Shown here one piece after another: positions 8,146-15,002 of a DNA stretch of 35,249 nt. Location of the stretch: NCBI GenBank assembly GCA_938008185.1, contig CALLLR010000086.1:1-35249 (forward strand), read 5' to 3'. The notes under the pieces were generated by a model. It was not told the origin of the DNA, searched no databases, and saw only the letters and a list, made by a program, of their open reading frames with translations. A program made the position numbers and the translations under genes. How positions within the stretch are numbered: the stretch's first letter is position 1; every line of letters begins with the position of its first letter. Source of the stretch: an uncultured Saprospiraceae bacterium. GTDB taxonomy: Bacteria; Bacteroidota; Bacteroidia; Chitinophagales; Saprospiraceae.

Positions 8146-9273
8146 TTATTTTTTATTTTTATCGTAATGATCATTTAGTTTAAAATAACCTTCGTTAGAG
8201 ATCGCATCTTTGCTGATGAGGATGTCACCTTTTTTAAACCAGACTTCGGCGTAGTTTCCGTCGGCGTATTGTTTTTGAATATTACCACCGTGGGTTTCTG
8301 CTCCGGAGCACCAGTTCCTATTTACCTCAGGAGATTTTCCGTTGGTTTGGTTATAGCAACCGAGCTTAAAGAAGAGTCCTTCGTCTGCGTAAGCATTTGG
8401 GCGCTCGACACCGTCCTGGCCAATCGGAAAAAATAGTTTTTTTGTTTGTTCCGGAATATCGGCCCTGGTGGTGTATTCTGATTTGATCAAATTTTTGGAA
8501 AAGGTTCTGGTGTCATGTCCCGGACTTGTAAAGGTCAGATTCATTATTCCATCTTTTACGTGAATTTCATAAGAAAATTCTTCTCCTAATGCGATACCTT
8601 CTTTGGGTTCTGGAGGATAACTTTCAGGGGTTGCACCTACCACCGAAAAATCATTGCCCCAAACTGCATAGGAATAATCCCATCTACCCGAATTATCGTC
8701 TCCAGCGGTATTAATTTCATAATGCCAAAAAACGGAACCTTTGGTATGACCCGGAAATTTTTTGTAGAAAATTTTGAGGGGTTCATTCTCATGACCATCG
8801 GCACTGTGAATCTGACCAACCACCACCGAATAAGAGGCCGCAACTCTCGCATCACCCGTAGCGGATACATTCTTGACTTTTAGCGTGGCGGTCAATTTAT
8901 CTTCAATCATTGGAGACCATTTCTTTAATTGCGCCAGCTCGGTTCTGGTATTATTGGAGCTTCCGTGGGTATTTCCGGCATTGGGTGTTTTGAATACGAC
9001 CCAATTTGTTTTGTCATCCTTGGCGGTATAAAAGAAATCCTTCTGCTCAAAATCAATAGCAGGTCCAACATTCGATCCATCGCCTAAAATCAGATTCCAA
9101 TAATTGAAAAATGGGATTACGTCACTTGGGTAAACGACTTTCTGCAAGTCCTTTTGGTCCGAGTCTTGTTCTGCGTTTTTAACTGGTGCCTTTGTGCTAT
9201 CAGTACAACTATTTAAAAACAAAAAGGGACTAACCATTAAGATTGGTAAATAAGTAGCTATAATTTTTTTCAT
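8146..9273 (-). CDS. Polysaccharide lyase family 7 alginate lyase, lipoprotein
   Basis: A 375-residue exported enzyme. MKKIIATYLPILMVSPFLFLNSC is a lipoprotein signal, so the protein is membrane anchored. The three PL7 landmark motifs are present: RTEL ('NNTRTELAQLKKW'), QIH ('VVVGQIHSADG') and a FFKLGCYNQ form of the YFKAGxYNQ block ('GLFFKLGCYNQTNG'). PL7 lyases cleave alginate by beta-elimination using His and Tyr from these blocks, and QIH (rather than QVH) is associated with preference for guluronate-containing stretches. An ATG 33 nt upstream would add a polar tail before the signal, so the ATG at 9273 was chosen. No susC/susD pair is in the window, so this is not a full alginate utilisation locus. 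It follows a damaged DoxX gene and a sulfatase on the same strand. Confidence 0.9.
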   Translation of the reverse strand: MKKIIATYLPILMVSPFLFLNSCTDSTKAPVKNAEQDSDQKDLQKVVYPSDVIPFFNYWNLILGDGSNVGPAIDFEQKDFFYTAKDDKTNWVVFKTPNAGNTHGSSNNTRTELAQLKKWSPMIEDKLTATLKVKNVSATGDARVAASYSVVVGQIHSADGHENEPLKIFYKKFPGHTKGSVFWHYEINTAGDDNSGRWDYSYAVWGNDFSVVGATPESYPPEPKEGIALGEEFSYEIHVKDGIMNLTFTSPGHDTRTFSKNLIKSEYTTRADIPEQTKKLFFPIGQDGVERPNAYADEGLFFKLGCYNQTNGKSPEVNRNWCSGAETHGGNIQKQYADGNYAEVWFKKGDILISKDAISNEGYFKLNDHYDKNKK

Positions 9274-9396
9274 GATTTCATCATTTTTATTGTATGAATT
9301 TGCCAAGGTAAAAAATTAATTTTTAGATTCCTCTAAAGTATCCAATTAGCAATAAAGTTGTTTGAAAACACCCAAATTGCCTGCGAGCTAAAAAAA

Positions 9397-9618
9397 TCAA
9401 CCCCGTTTCTTCATCAGATAATCCACCGAATATTTCGTTTCGGTAAATCCATTGATCAGCAAAAATAAAAGCATAACCCCAATTAAGGTATCCTGGAATT
9501 TTTTTACCAGTCCTGCACTAAAAGCAGAAATCTTGGGTAAGTGTATCAATCCGTGAGCCACACAGTTGATTCCTAAACTTATTCTGCCTAACAAAAAGGC
9601 TAATTCTTTATTTGACAT
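9397..9618 (-). pseudogene. DoxX family membrane protein with internal deletion
   Basis: A 73-residue open frame whose first 44 residues ('LLGRISLGINCVAHGLIHLPKISAFSAGLVKKFQDT') match the start of DoxX-family proteins (helix 1 with HG, then the LPK loop). The last 30 residues ('LLFLLINGFTETKYSVDYLMKK') match their C-terminal end. The two or more central helices, about 60 residues by comparison with typical 125-140-residue members, are missing. The junction lies near 9481-9490 and stays in frame, so a short two-helix protein could still be made. It starts 45 bp after the sulfatase stop on the same strand, so it was probably co-transcribed. DoxX proteins are poorly understood membrane proteins linked to redox or sulfur stress. 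I judge this a decayed gene; a genuine mini-protein is the alternative. Confidence 0.65.
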
Positions 9619-9663
9619 TCTGCTATTTTTGGGTTCGTCCCAGCTATTGGAGCATGAAGTCCC

Positions 9664-12234
9664 CTACTCCATTACCACCACTTTGGTCTGCCCAATCTGA
9701 TGTAATTCTTTAACCAAAACAACAGTATAAATTCCGCTGGAAAGTCCTTCAATTAAAATAGTCTGGCTAGCCTTCTGCCGCTGGATGGTTCTTCCCTGCG
9801 CATCTATGACCAAAACTTCAAAGACGTCCGAATCCGGGCTGGTAATTCTAAATTGACCAGTGTTGGGATTAGGACCGACGGTGTATCCCAGTGTATGGAA
9901 ATCCTTGATAGAGGTAAGCAAGTCATCACAGTTTTCGTCAATATCATTTCCTTCAATCTCTTCTGCGTTCGGATTGATGGCAAAATTATTATCATCACAA
10001 TCAAATTCGGCCAGGAAACCGTCCCCGTCCGCATCAACACCAGTCAAAGGCGGAGTACCGTTTTCAAAATCAGGACTGGGAGTGCCCACCAAACAGCGGG
10101 GAATCTGTGGAAAATCAGAAGTCACCACGTAAAAGTAATCGAAGGTTTCCGTACCTTCCGAAGTAGCTATGGAAATAGACTGAGCGATGCCATTACATTC
10201 GTCCAGGTCTCCTTTCCCACATTTATATTCGTAATCGTTGGTGTACTTTCCGGTGTAAGGGCCACAGGGTGCCGTAATCCCATCGCCAGGTCGCAAGCCC
10301 GCACGTAACTGAAAACTTGGTTGTAATTCTCTGATATTACCATCCGAATCTGGTCCAAATTTATACAAGATCGGAAATCCGTCAGAGGCCCAACCAACCT
10401 GTAAAACATCCGTGACGTTGGATTCAGTAGTGATACCAGGGTTGGTCGTTTCCAAATATTCAAACATCTCTCCGTGGTAGTGATAACCTTGCGGTCCCGT
10501 ATGTGCGGAGGCACAATCCAGGGTGACAAAGTTCATCTCCGGACTTTGATTATTAGTCGGTTCAAATACCCAATCCCAGTTAAACTCTCCCGTATTTTGA
10601 TTTTCAAAAATAAAAGGCATAGCCGGAGCGGGTGCAAAAATCACCCCATTCATGGCGACCCCAAAATATCTCGCGGGCCTTCCGTTGGGCCGTTGCATAC
10701 CAGTAATCTCATCTGAAATAGCAGGGGTTTTATCTAATTCAAACAAATGATATTGCTGATCGGGAACGTTGGCTGCGGTAAAACAATACGCGTGATTGGG
10801 AAAACCATTTGAATAAATCGAACGAATATCTCCTTCCACGTTTTCATAAAAAACACTAGGAACTTGCGGCGTTGCACAACAATCTGTCAATACAAAAGAC
10901 AATTCGTCTACTGTGTCACAAGTATTATCACAATCATCCAAAGTAGTCTCGTCTCCATTGAGAATTCCGTCGACGCAAGACCAACCATTCCGGATGGTTT
11001 CCGCTTCAACATCAAAGGCAACAAAAATATCCAATTGTTCTGGAGTTAAGTCCGGATAGAGATTATTTTCTTCTAAAATATCATTAGAAATATCGTAAAA
11101 CTCAATATTCCCATTTTCATCATTGATCATTTTATATTGCTCATTTTTAACAGCCCATTTCAAAACATTATCACTCGTTTCATAATCCGTATAAAGATAA
11201 GGTCGTCCGATTTCATCAGCACAGGACAAGGATGATTTAAGACTGAGACTATTGTTGATTCCTCCGTTTAATTGGTTGGTCGAAAGTTCGATAAAGGTAG
11301 CGTACAAATCCGCCACCTGTGCCATGCCGGATTCCACTTGTCCAACTCTGGAAACGCCCTTTCCGGCCATAATCATTGGTACTCTGAGACCGCCTTCGTA
11401 CATGGAGAATTTGGAATGGCCATTCGGGTAGTGTTGTAATACTGAGTTAGGCGTTCCATTATCTCCAATAAATACAATAATGGTGTTGGCTAATTCGTCC
11501 TCTTCAATATTAGCGAGTAATCGCCCGATTTCAGCGTCCATCGCCTCAATGGAAGCCTGGTATCTTTGTCGGTTATTACTGGGGTTATCAATGGTATACA
11601 AACCAGCTGGAGGAACGTGAAAAGGAGCATGTGGGGCAGCGTGTGCCAACCACAGAAACCAGGGCTGATCCTGGGCATTAATCCAGTCGATCGAAGCATC
11701 CGTCAGGTAGGTTGTTACGTAAGTATCTTCCTGTGATACGGTGCCGTTGGTCACCTTTTCCCAGTTATAGTAATCTTCTACTGCCGCTCCAATAAATCCT
11801 TCGTAATGTTGGATACCGTGTTGGTTAGGATGATTGTTATTCACCGGCTGAGACAAGTGCCACTTACCAATTAAAGCCGAGGCGTAGGCGTTTCCGGTAT
11901 TTTCATTGATGTAGGTAAAGATCGATTCATGAACCAGATCCAGGTTATTACCAGGTCTCATCACGCCCGTTTTGATCCCATATTTTCCGCTTATGACGGC
12001 TGCTCTCGTCGGAGAACATTGTGGAGTAGCCCAAGTATTGGTGAAGGTTAATCCCGAAGCACGCAAAGCGTCCAGGTTTGGGGTATTGGCTGCTTCGGTG
12101 TCCAAACCAAAGCCATCAAGTGCATCTATTCCCAGGTCGTCACCGACGATAAATAGAATGTTGGGATTTGACTGCTGGGAGAATCCTTGCGAGATGGCGA
12201 GGAGGAGCATTAAGAGGGTTGAGAATTTGTTCAT
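9664..12234 (-). CDS. Secreted sulfatase fused to YHYH domain, with T9SS sorting domain
   Basis: An 856-residue modular exported protein. A signal peptide (MNKFSTLLMLLLAISQGFSQ) leads into a type I sulfatase domain: GDDLG metal-binding start (31-35), C73 in CSPTR as the formylglycine-precursor motif, and 'FIGDNGTPN' as a later metal-binding block. Residues to about 430 are sulfatase. A Cys-rich linker ('CVDGILNGDETTLDDC') follows, then a YHYH domain around Y584-H587 with 'GWASDGFPILYKFG'. Next is a MopE-like calcium/metal segment ('DADGDGFLAEFDCDD', about 730-765) and a type-A T9SS domain ('YTVGPNPNTGQF', last ~75 residues). Sulfatases hydrolyse sulfate esters and need an anaerobic-type or FGE maturase, not seen here. 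The TTG at 12264 is rejected in favour of the ATG at 12234. The polysaccharide target is unknown; neighbouring alginate lyase suggests algal polymers. Confidence 0.9.
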   Translation of the reverse strand: MNKFSTLLMLLLAISQGFSQQSNPNILFIVGDDLGIDALDGFGLDTEAANTPNLDALRASGLTFTNTWATPQCSPTRAAVISGKYGIKTGVMRPGNNLDLVHESIFTYINENTGNAYASALIGKWHLSQPVNNNHPNQHGIQHYEGFIGAAVEDYYNWEKVTNGTVSQEDTYVTTYLTDASIDWINAQDQPWFLWLAHAAPHAPFHVPPAGLYTIDNPSNNRQRYQASIEAMDAEIGRLLANIEEDELANTIIVFIGDNGTPNSVLQHYPNGHSKFSMYEGGLRVPMIMAGKGVSRVGQVESGMAQVADLYATFIELSTNQLNGGINNSLSLKSSLSCADEIGRPYLYTDYETSDNVLKWAVKNEQYKMINDENGNIEFYDISNDILEENNLYPDLTPEQLDIFVAFDVEAETIRNGWSCVDGILNGDETTLDDCDNTCDTVDELSFVLTDCCATPQVPSVFYENVEGDIRSIYSNGFPNHAYCFTAANVPDQQYHLFELDKTPAISDEITGMQRPNGRPARYFGVAMNGVIFAPAPAMPFIFENQNTGEFNWDWVFEPTNNQSPEMNFVTLDCASAHTGPQGYHYHGEMFEYLETTNPGITTESNVTDVLQVGWASDGFPILYKFGPDSDGNIRELQPSFQLRAGLRPGDGITAPCGPYTGKYTNDYEYKCGKGDLDECNGIAQSISIATSEGTETFDYFYVVTSDFPQIPRCLVGTPSPDFENGTPPLTGVDADGDGFLAEFDCDDNNFAINPNAEEIEGNDIDENCDDLLTSIKDFHTLGYTVGPNPNTGQFRITSPDSDVFEVLVIDAQGRTIQRQKASQTILIEGLSSGIYTVVLVKELHQIGQTKVVVME

Positions 12235-12441
12235 GTTGAGGCGTTGATTTGTTGATTTGTTCAATCGTTTAGTTTGCTCCTAAAAGTGGTTTGTTGTGTT
12301 AAGACGCAAACAATCTAACCTGTCTTCCAAGGAACGCAAGTAGGCGTGTATATCTTTTATCGCAAAGCAAATATGTATATTAGTTTTATTAAATAAGATT
12401 TAAAAAACTTATCTTTCTACTTTTTAGAGTAGGCTTATTGT

Positions 12442-12891
12442 TTAATAGGTTACGGTAATTTTTTTTCTTTGGTAGTGCATTCTGAAATCTTTGGTAGTTT
12501 TATTTATATCAATTTGGAGGATGTTGGATTGTTTGGGAACCTGGAGGAGGCAGGTATTGGTAATTTCCAGTTTTTTTATGGTGGAAACGGGTATTTCAAA
12601 AATCGCTTTTACTTTAAAATGATCGCCGGAAAGGTTCAGATCCATTATTAAAAGGGTATTATCCTGATCATTAAATCGAAAGGAAGTATTTGCATTTAGG
12701 TATTGCTGGAATACGGATTTTGTGATTTTAGTGGAAGGAAGTTTTATTTCTTTGGCCAGGTCTTCGGCATCAAGGGATAGGTCAAGGGTGAGAGTTGTGG
12801 CCGCTTGCTGGATTCTGAACATGGCAATGGGGACGTCATGGTGTGAGATATTCAGCTGAAACGTAAAAATCAAAAGTAGGAGTAGCGGCAT
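12442..12891 (-). CDS. Small secreted protein, DUF6702-like
   Basis: A 149-residue protein with a hydrophobic N-terminus (MPLLLLLIFTFQLNISHH) that looks like a signal peptide. A beta-rich domain follows: 'DVPIAMFRIQQAATTLTLDLSLDAEDLAKEI', a central 'FQQYLNANTSFRFNDQ', and the end 'NILQIDINKTTKDFRMHY'. The order (HxxPxxxxxI, paired strands, 'DLxxEI', then Y-x-N and a C-terminal 'QxDINKT' strand) resembles Bacteroidota DUF6702 periplasmic proteins, which have no known function. The match is by memory and is divergent. A TTG at 12915 could add eight residues; I prefer the ATG at 12891, where the hydrophobic core begins. It lies about 207 bp upstream of the sulfatase ATG on the same strand; co-transcription is uncertain. 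Confidence 0.6.
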   Translation of the reverse strand: MPLLLLLIFTFQLNISHHDVPIAMFRIQQAATTLTLDLSLDAEDLAKEIKLPSTKITKSVFQQYLNANTSFRFNDQDNTLLIMDLNLSGDHFKVKAIFEIPVSTIKKLEITNTCLLQVPKQSNILQIDINKTTKDFRMHYQRKKITVTY

Positions 12892-13130
12892 ATTATTGGG
12901 GATTGTCGTGTTCAATGGATTTAGGAGGACTGTTTGTCCTTAAGGTTTGACGTAAAATTATGAAAGAAGTTTAATAGCGGAATGATTTAAATTCTCGGGA
13001 GGTGGGGATGTTCAATTAAGTGTATCTAAGCAATTAGATTAATTTACATAGTTAAATATTGCTATTTATAATTAATTGTTAATCAGTTAATTGGTTTATC
13101 CTGCCTGTCAGGCAGGCAGGTGGTCTCTTT
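12892..13130. other. Non-coding AT-rich stretch with a GC-rich palindrome
   Basis: No gene is supported here. The only distinct element is cctgcctgtcaggcaggcagg at about 13100-13120, in which cctgcc pairs with ggcagg. I recall similar palindromes scattered between genes in Bacteroidota. It sits just outside the stop codon of the dehydrogenase remnant and may be an interspersed repeat or weak terminator. Confidence 0.5.
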
Positions 13131-13385
13131 TTACGCAATGTTAATATAACAAAAAACACAGATTATTGAACGGTCCCCCAGGACATTTCCCGTCTTCTCT
13201 CCGGTCATGACATATGCATAAGCTTTCGCAATATTTTCCATCGAATAGACGCGCTCAATTACCGGCTTGAATTTTTCCTGTTTCAAAAAATTTATGATAT
13301 AAGGAATCGTTTCTTTTGGACTAGAGGGGACAGGAAAAAGTACTTTTTTATTAGATAGTACAGTTAAGAAAGGATAAAAAATATT
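13131..13385 (-). pseudogene. C-terminal remnant of a zinc-type alcohol dehydrogenase (MDR family)
   Basis: An open minus-strand frame ending at a TAA (13131-13133) encodes 'LSNKKVLFPVPSSPKE', 'FLKQEKFKPVIERVYSMENI' and 'AKAYAYVMTGEKTGNV'. This is the well-conserved C-terminal end of medium-chain NAD(P)-dependent alcohol dehydrogenases/quinone reductases, which normally ends a few residues after GNV(V). Only about 85 of some 320 residues remain. Upstream, an in-frame stop at 13416-13418 lies inside the terminator of the next gene. Downstream the natural end is replaced by 'LGDRSIICVFCYINIA', which does not look like the family. Both ends are therefore broken, and there is no start codon at a sensible position. 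It is a non-functional relic left by deletion or rearrangement. Confidence 0.8.
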
Positions 13386-13397
13386 TTGGAAACATTT

Positions 13398-13439
13398 TAA
13401 AATATTTAAACACCCCTATCGGGGTGTTTAAATATTTTA
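13398..13439. terminator. Strong hairpin terminator after the low-complexity gene
   Basis: Perfect 19-bp arms (13398-13416 and 13421-13439) surround a 4-nt loop tatc. The core is cacccc/ggggtg, flanked by taaaatatttaaa/tttaaatatttta. It lies 16 bp after the stop of the minus-strand gene at 13456, and its A/T-rich arms give a T-rich tail on that strand. It is symmetric and could act both ways. Confidence 0.88.
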
Positions 13440-13455
13440 TTGAGTCCCTCGCTAA

Positions 13456-14250
13456 TTATTCCTTGGTAGGAACCTTAAGAACTTTTGTTTTTTCTAATTT
13501 CGATTCAATTTCAGAGATTTTTTCTTCAGCTTTTCCTATTTTCTCTAATTTTTCTTTGTATTCTTCATCCGATATTTCCTGAGATTTTTTCTGTTTAACC
13601 ACCTTTTCCTTTGCCTCTTTGACTTTCTTTTTTGCTTCTTTTACTTTATCAGATCCTTCGCTGGCAGTTTCCGCTAATTTAGCTTTTTTGGCTTTGTTAG
13701 CAGACTTGGCGGCGGTTGCTCTTGATTGTCCAAATTCCTTGCCGCTTAATTCTCCTTTGTTTTTGCCGTAAGCGTTACCCTTCCCCTTTTCGTCCCGATC
13801 GTCACCATCCTTATTTTTTTCTTTATCAGCCTTGTTCTTAGCTTTGTTTTTTCCTTTGTCGCCTTTATCCTTGCCTTTTCCTTTACTTTGATCATCATAA
13901 TCGTCATCATCATAGTCATCGTTATCGTCCTTGTTTTTCATTTTGTCGGCTTTACTTTTCCCTTTCTTCGCCTTGTCTTTGCCTTTTCCTTTCATCTTCT
14001 TCGCTTTGTCTTTGCCATTTTCTTCAACGTCATCTAAATCTATTTCGTCATCATACTCTATTTCATCCGCATCCGCCTGACCGTTGGCCTTCATTTCTTC
14101 TGCTTTAGCTTTCCCCTTGCCTTTTACTTTATTCTTCATTTGCTCCTTTTTGGCCTGGCCCTTATTTTGGGCGAATAAAGAAGTCGTAGTCCCACCGAAC
14201 ACCATCAGTAGAACAAATATTTTTAAGATGGTAATTTTCAGATAATTCAT
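13456..14250 (-). CDS. Secreted low-complexity Lys/Asp/Glu-rich protein, unknown function
   Basis: A 264-residue protein with a clear signal peptide (first 28 residues, ending TTSLFAQ) and an extremely charged mature part. The middle (about 30-160) alternates Lys/Gly-rich blocks ('KMKGKGKDKAKKGKSK') with acidic blocks ('DEIEYDDEIDLDD', 'DDNDDYDDDDYDD'). A short non-repetitive motif, 'GNAYGKNKGELSGKEFGQSRA' (about residues 161-181), looks conserved-like. The C-terminal 80 residues are Lys/Glu-rich heptad-like sequence consistent with a coiled coil. It should be largely disordered and exported to the periplasm or beyond. No enzyme motif is seen and I do not recognise a named family. The upstream lipoprotein gene is 97 bp away on the same strand, so the two are probably co-transcribed. 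A strong terminator follows. Confidence 0.8.
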   Translation of the reverse strand: MNYLKITILKIFVLLMVFGGTTTSLFAQNKGQAKKEQMKNKVKGKGKAKAEEMKANGQADADEIEYDDEIDLDDVEENGKDKAKKMKGKGKDKAKKGKSKADKMKNKDDNDDYDDDDYDDQSKGKGKDKGDKGKNKAKNKADKEKNKDGDDRDEKGKGNAYGKNKGELSGKEFGQSRATAAKSANKAKKAKLAETASEGSDKVKEAKKKVKEAKEKVVKQKKSQEISDEEYKEKLEKIGKAEEKISEIESKLEKTKVLKVPTKE

Positions 14251-14347
14251 TTTTTACAATTTATTGATTAAATAATAAAAGAACTGGTTAAAAACTATAG
14301 TTCACATAATAGACGCTGGAAACAACTGAAAGATTAATAAGAAATTG

Positions 14348-14563
14348 TTAAATTCTGTCTAAATCGTTTAATAAGGTATCCAGTTCTTCCAAATCTTCAT
14401 TGAGATCCGATTCAAGAGTCTGAATCTCGGTGTTCTCTTTTTCGAGTTCCATAATTTCTTCAGGTTGTAGTGTTCCGGCATCCCCGGTTTTGTTTACTTT
14501 CTCTCCACAGGAAAAAAATATTGCCAGCGGCAAAAAAGTCAAAATGATGAGTGTTTTTTTCAT
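14348..14563 (-). CDS. Small acidic lipoprotein with leucine-heptad tail
   Basis: A 71-residue protein. MKKTLIILTFLPLAIFFSC is a lipoprotein signal with lipobox FFSC (C19). The mature 53 residues are strongly acidic and show Leu/Ile at roughly heptad spacing ('IMELEKENTEIQTLESDLNEDLEELDTLLNDL'), predicting a short coiled coil. No known family is recognised. It precedes the Lys/Asp/Glu-rich secreted protein on the same strand with 97 bp between and no terminator, suggesting one transcript. The likely place is the periplasmic face of the inner or outer membrane, or the cell surface. Its opposite charge bias relative to the Lys-rich blocks of its neighbour raises the possibility of physical association, which is inference only. 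Confidence 0.75.
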   Translation of the reverse strand: MKKTLIILTFLPLAIFFSCGEKVNKTGDAGTLQPEEIMELEKENTEIQTLESDLNEDLEELDTLLNDLDRI

Positions 14564-14674
14564 AAAAATCAGAATTGTTTATTTTTGTTTAGACGTTTAA
14601 TTCAGTATAAGTCACATATTCTCTATATATTAGTTGGCCTTACAGAAACTCAGGTAGTTACTATTTTTCAGCAC

Positions 14675-14977
14675 CTAAAAACTCAGATTTTCCACCTCGA
14701 CAACTCCTCCGGAGGACAACTTACCAAGAAGAATGGCTTCGATACGAACGCGAATTAAACGTAAGGTAGGAAAGCCAATAGCGGCGGTCATTTTCCGTAC
14801 CTGCCTGAATTTCCCTTCTCGTAGTGTGATCGATATCCAACTGGTCGGACCATGCCGGTCGTCCCAGATTTTTTTGGAGCGGGGCGCAAATGTTGGTCGT
14901 GGATACAAGGCAGTAGCTTTACATGGTAGAGTCGTATATTTTTTTCCCGCCACGGTGATATCGACGACACCGTTAAT
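14675..14977 (-). pseudogene. 3' remnant of RsuA-family 23S rRNA pseudouridine synthase (RluE-like)
   Basis: The frame reads 'INGVVDITVAGKKYTTLPCKA', 'RHGPTSWISITLREGKFRQVRKMTAAIGFPTLRLIRVRIEAILLG' and ends at a TAG (14675-14677). This is the C-terminal half of RsuA/RluB/E/F-type pseudouridine synthases, including the conserved 'EGKFRQVRKM' block. An in-frame TAA (14978-14980) lies directly upstream, and the catalytic N-terminal half with the GRLD aspartate is missing. Only about 25 bp further on is the stop codon of the M4 protease gene, so no room exists for the rest. A GTG at 14953 could start a 92-residue product, but without the catalytic Asp it cannot modify RNA. It is a truncated relic at a rearrangement junction. 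Confidence 0.85.
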
Positions 14978-15002
14978 TTATGCCCAATGCACTAGCCGCA
15001 GG

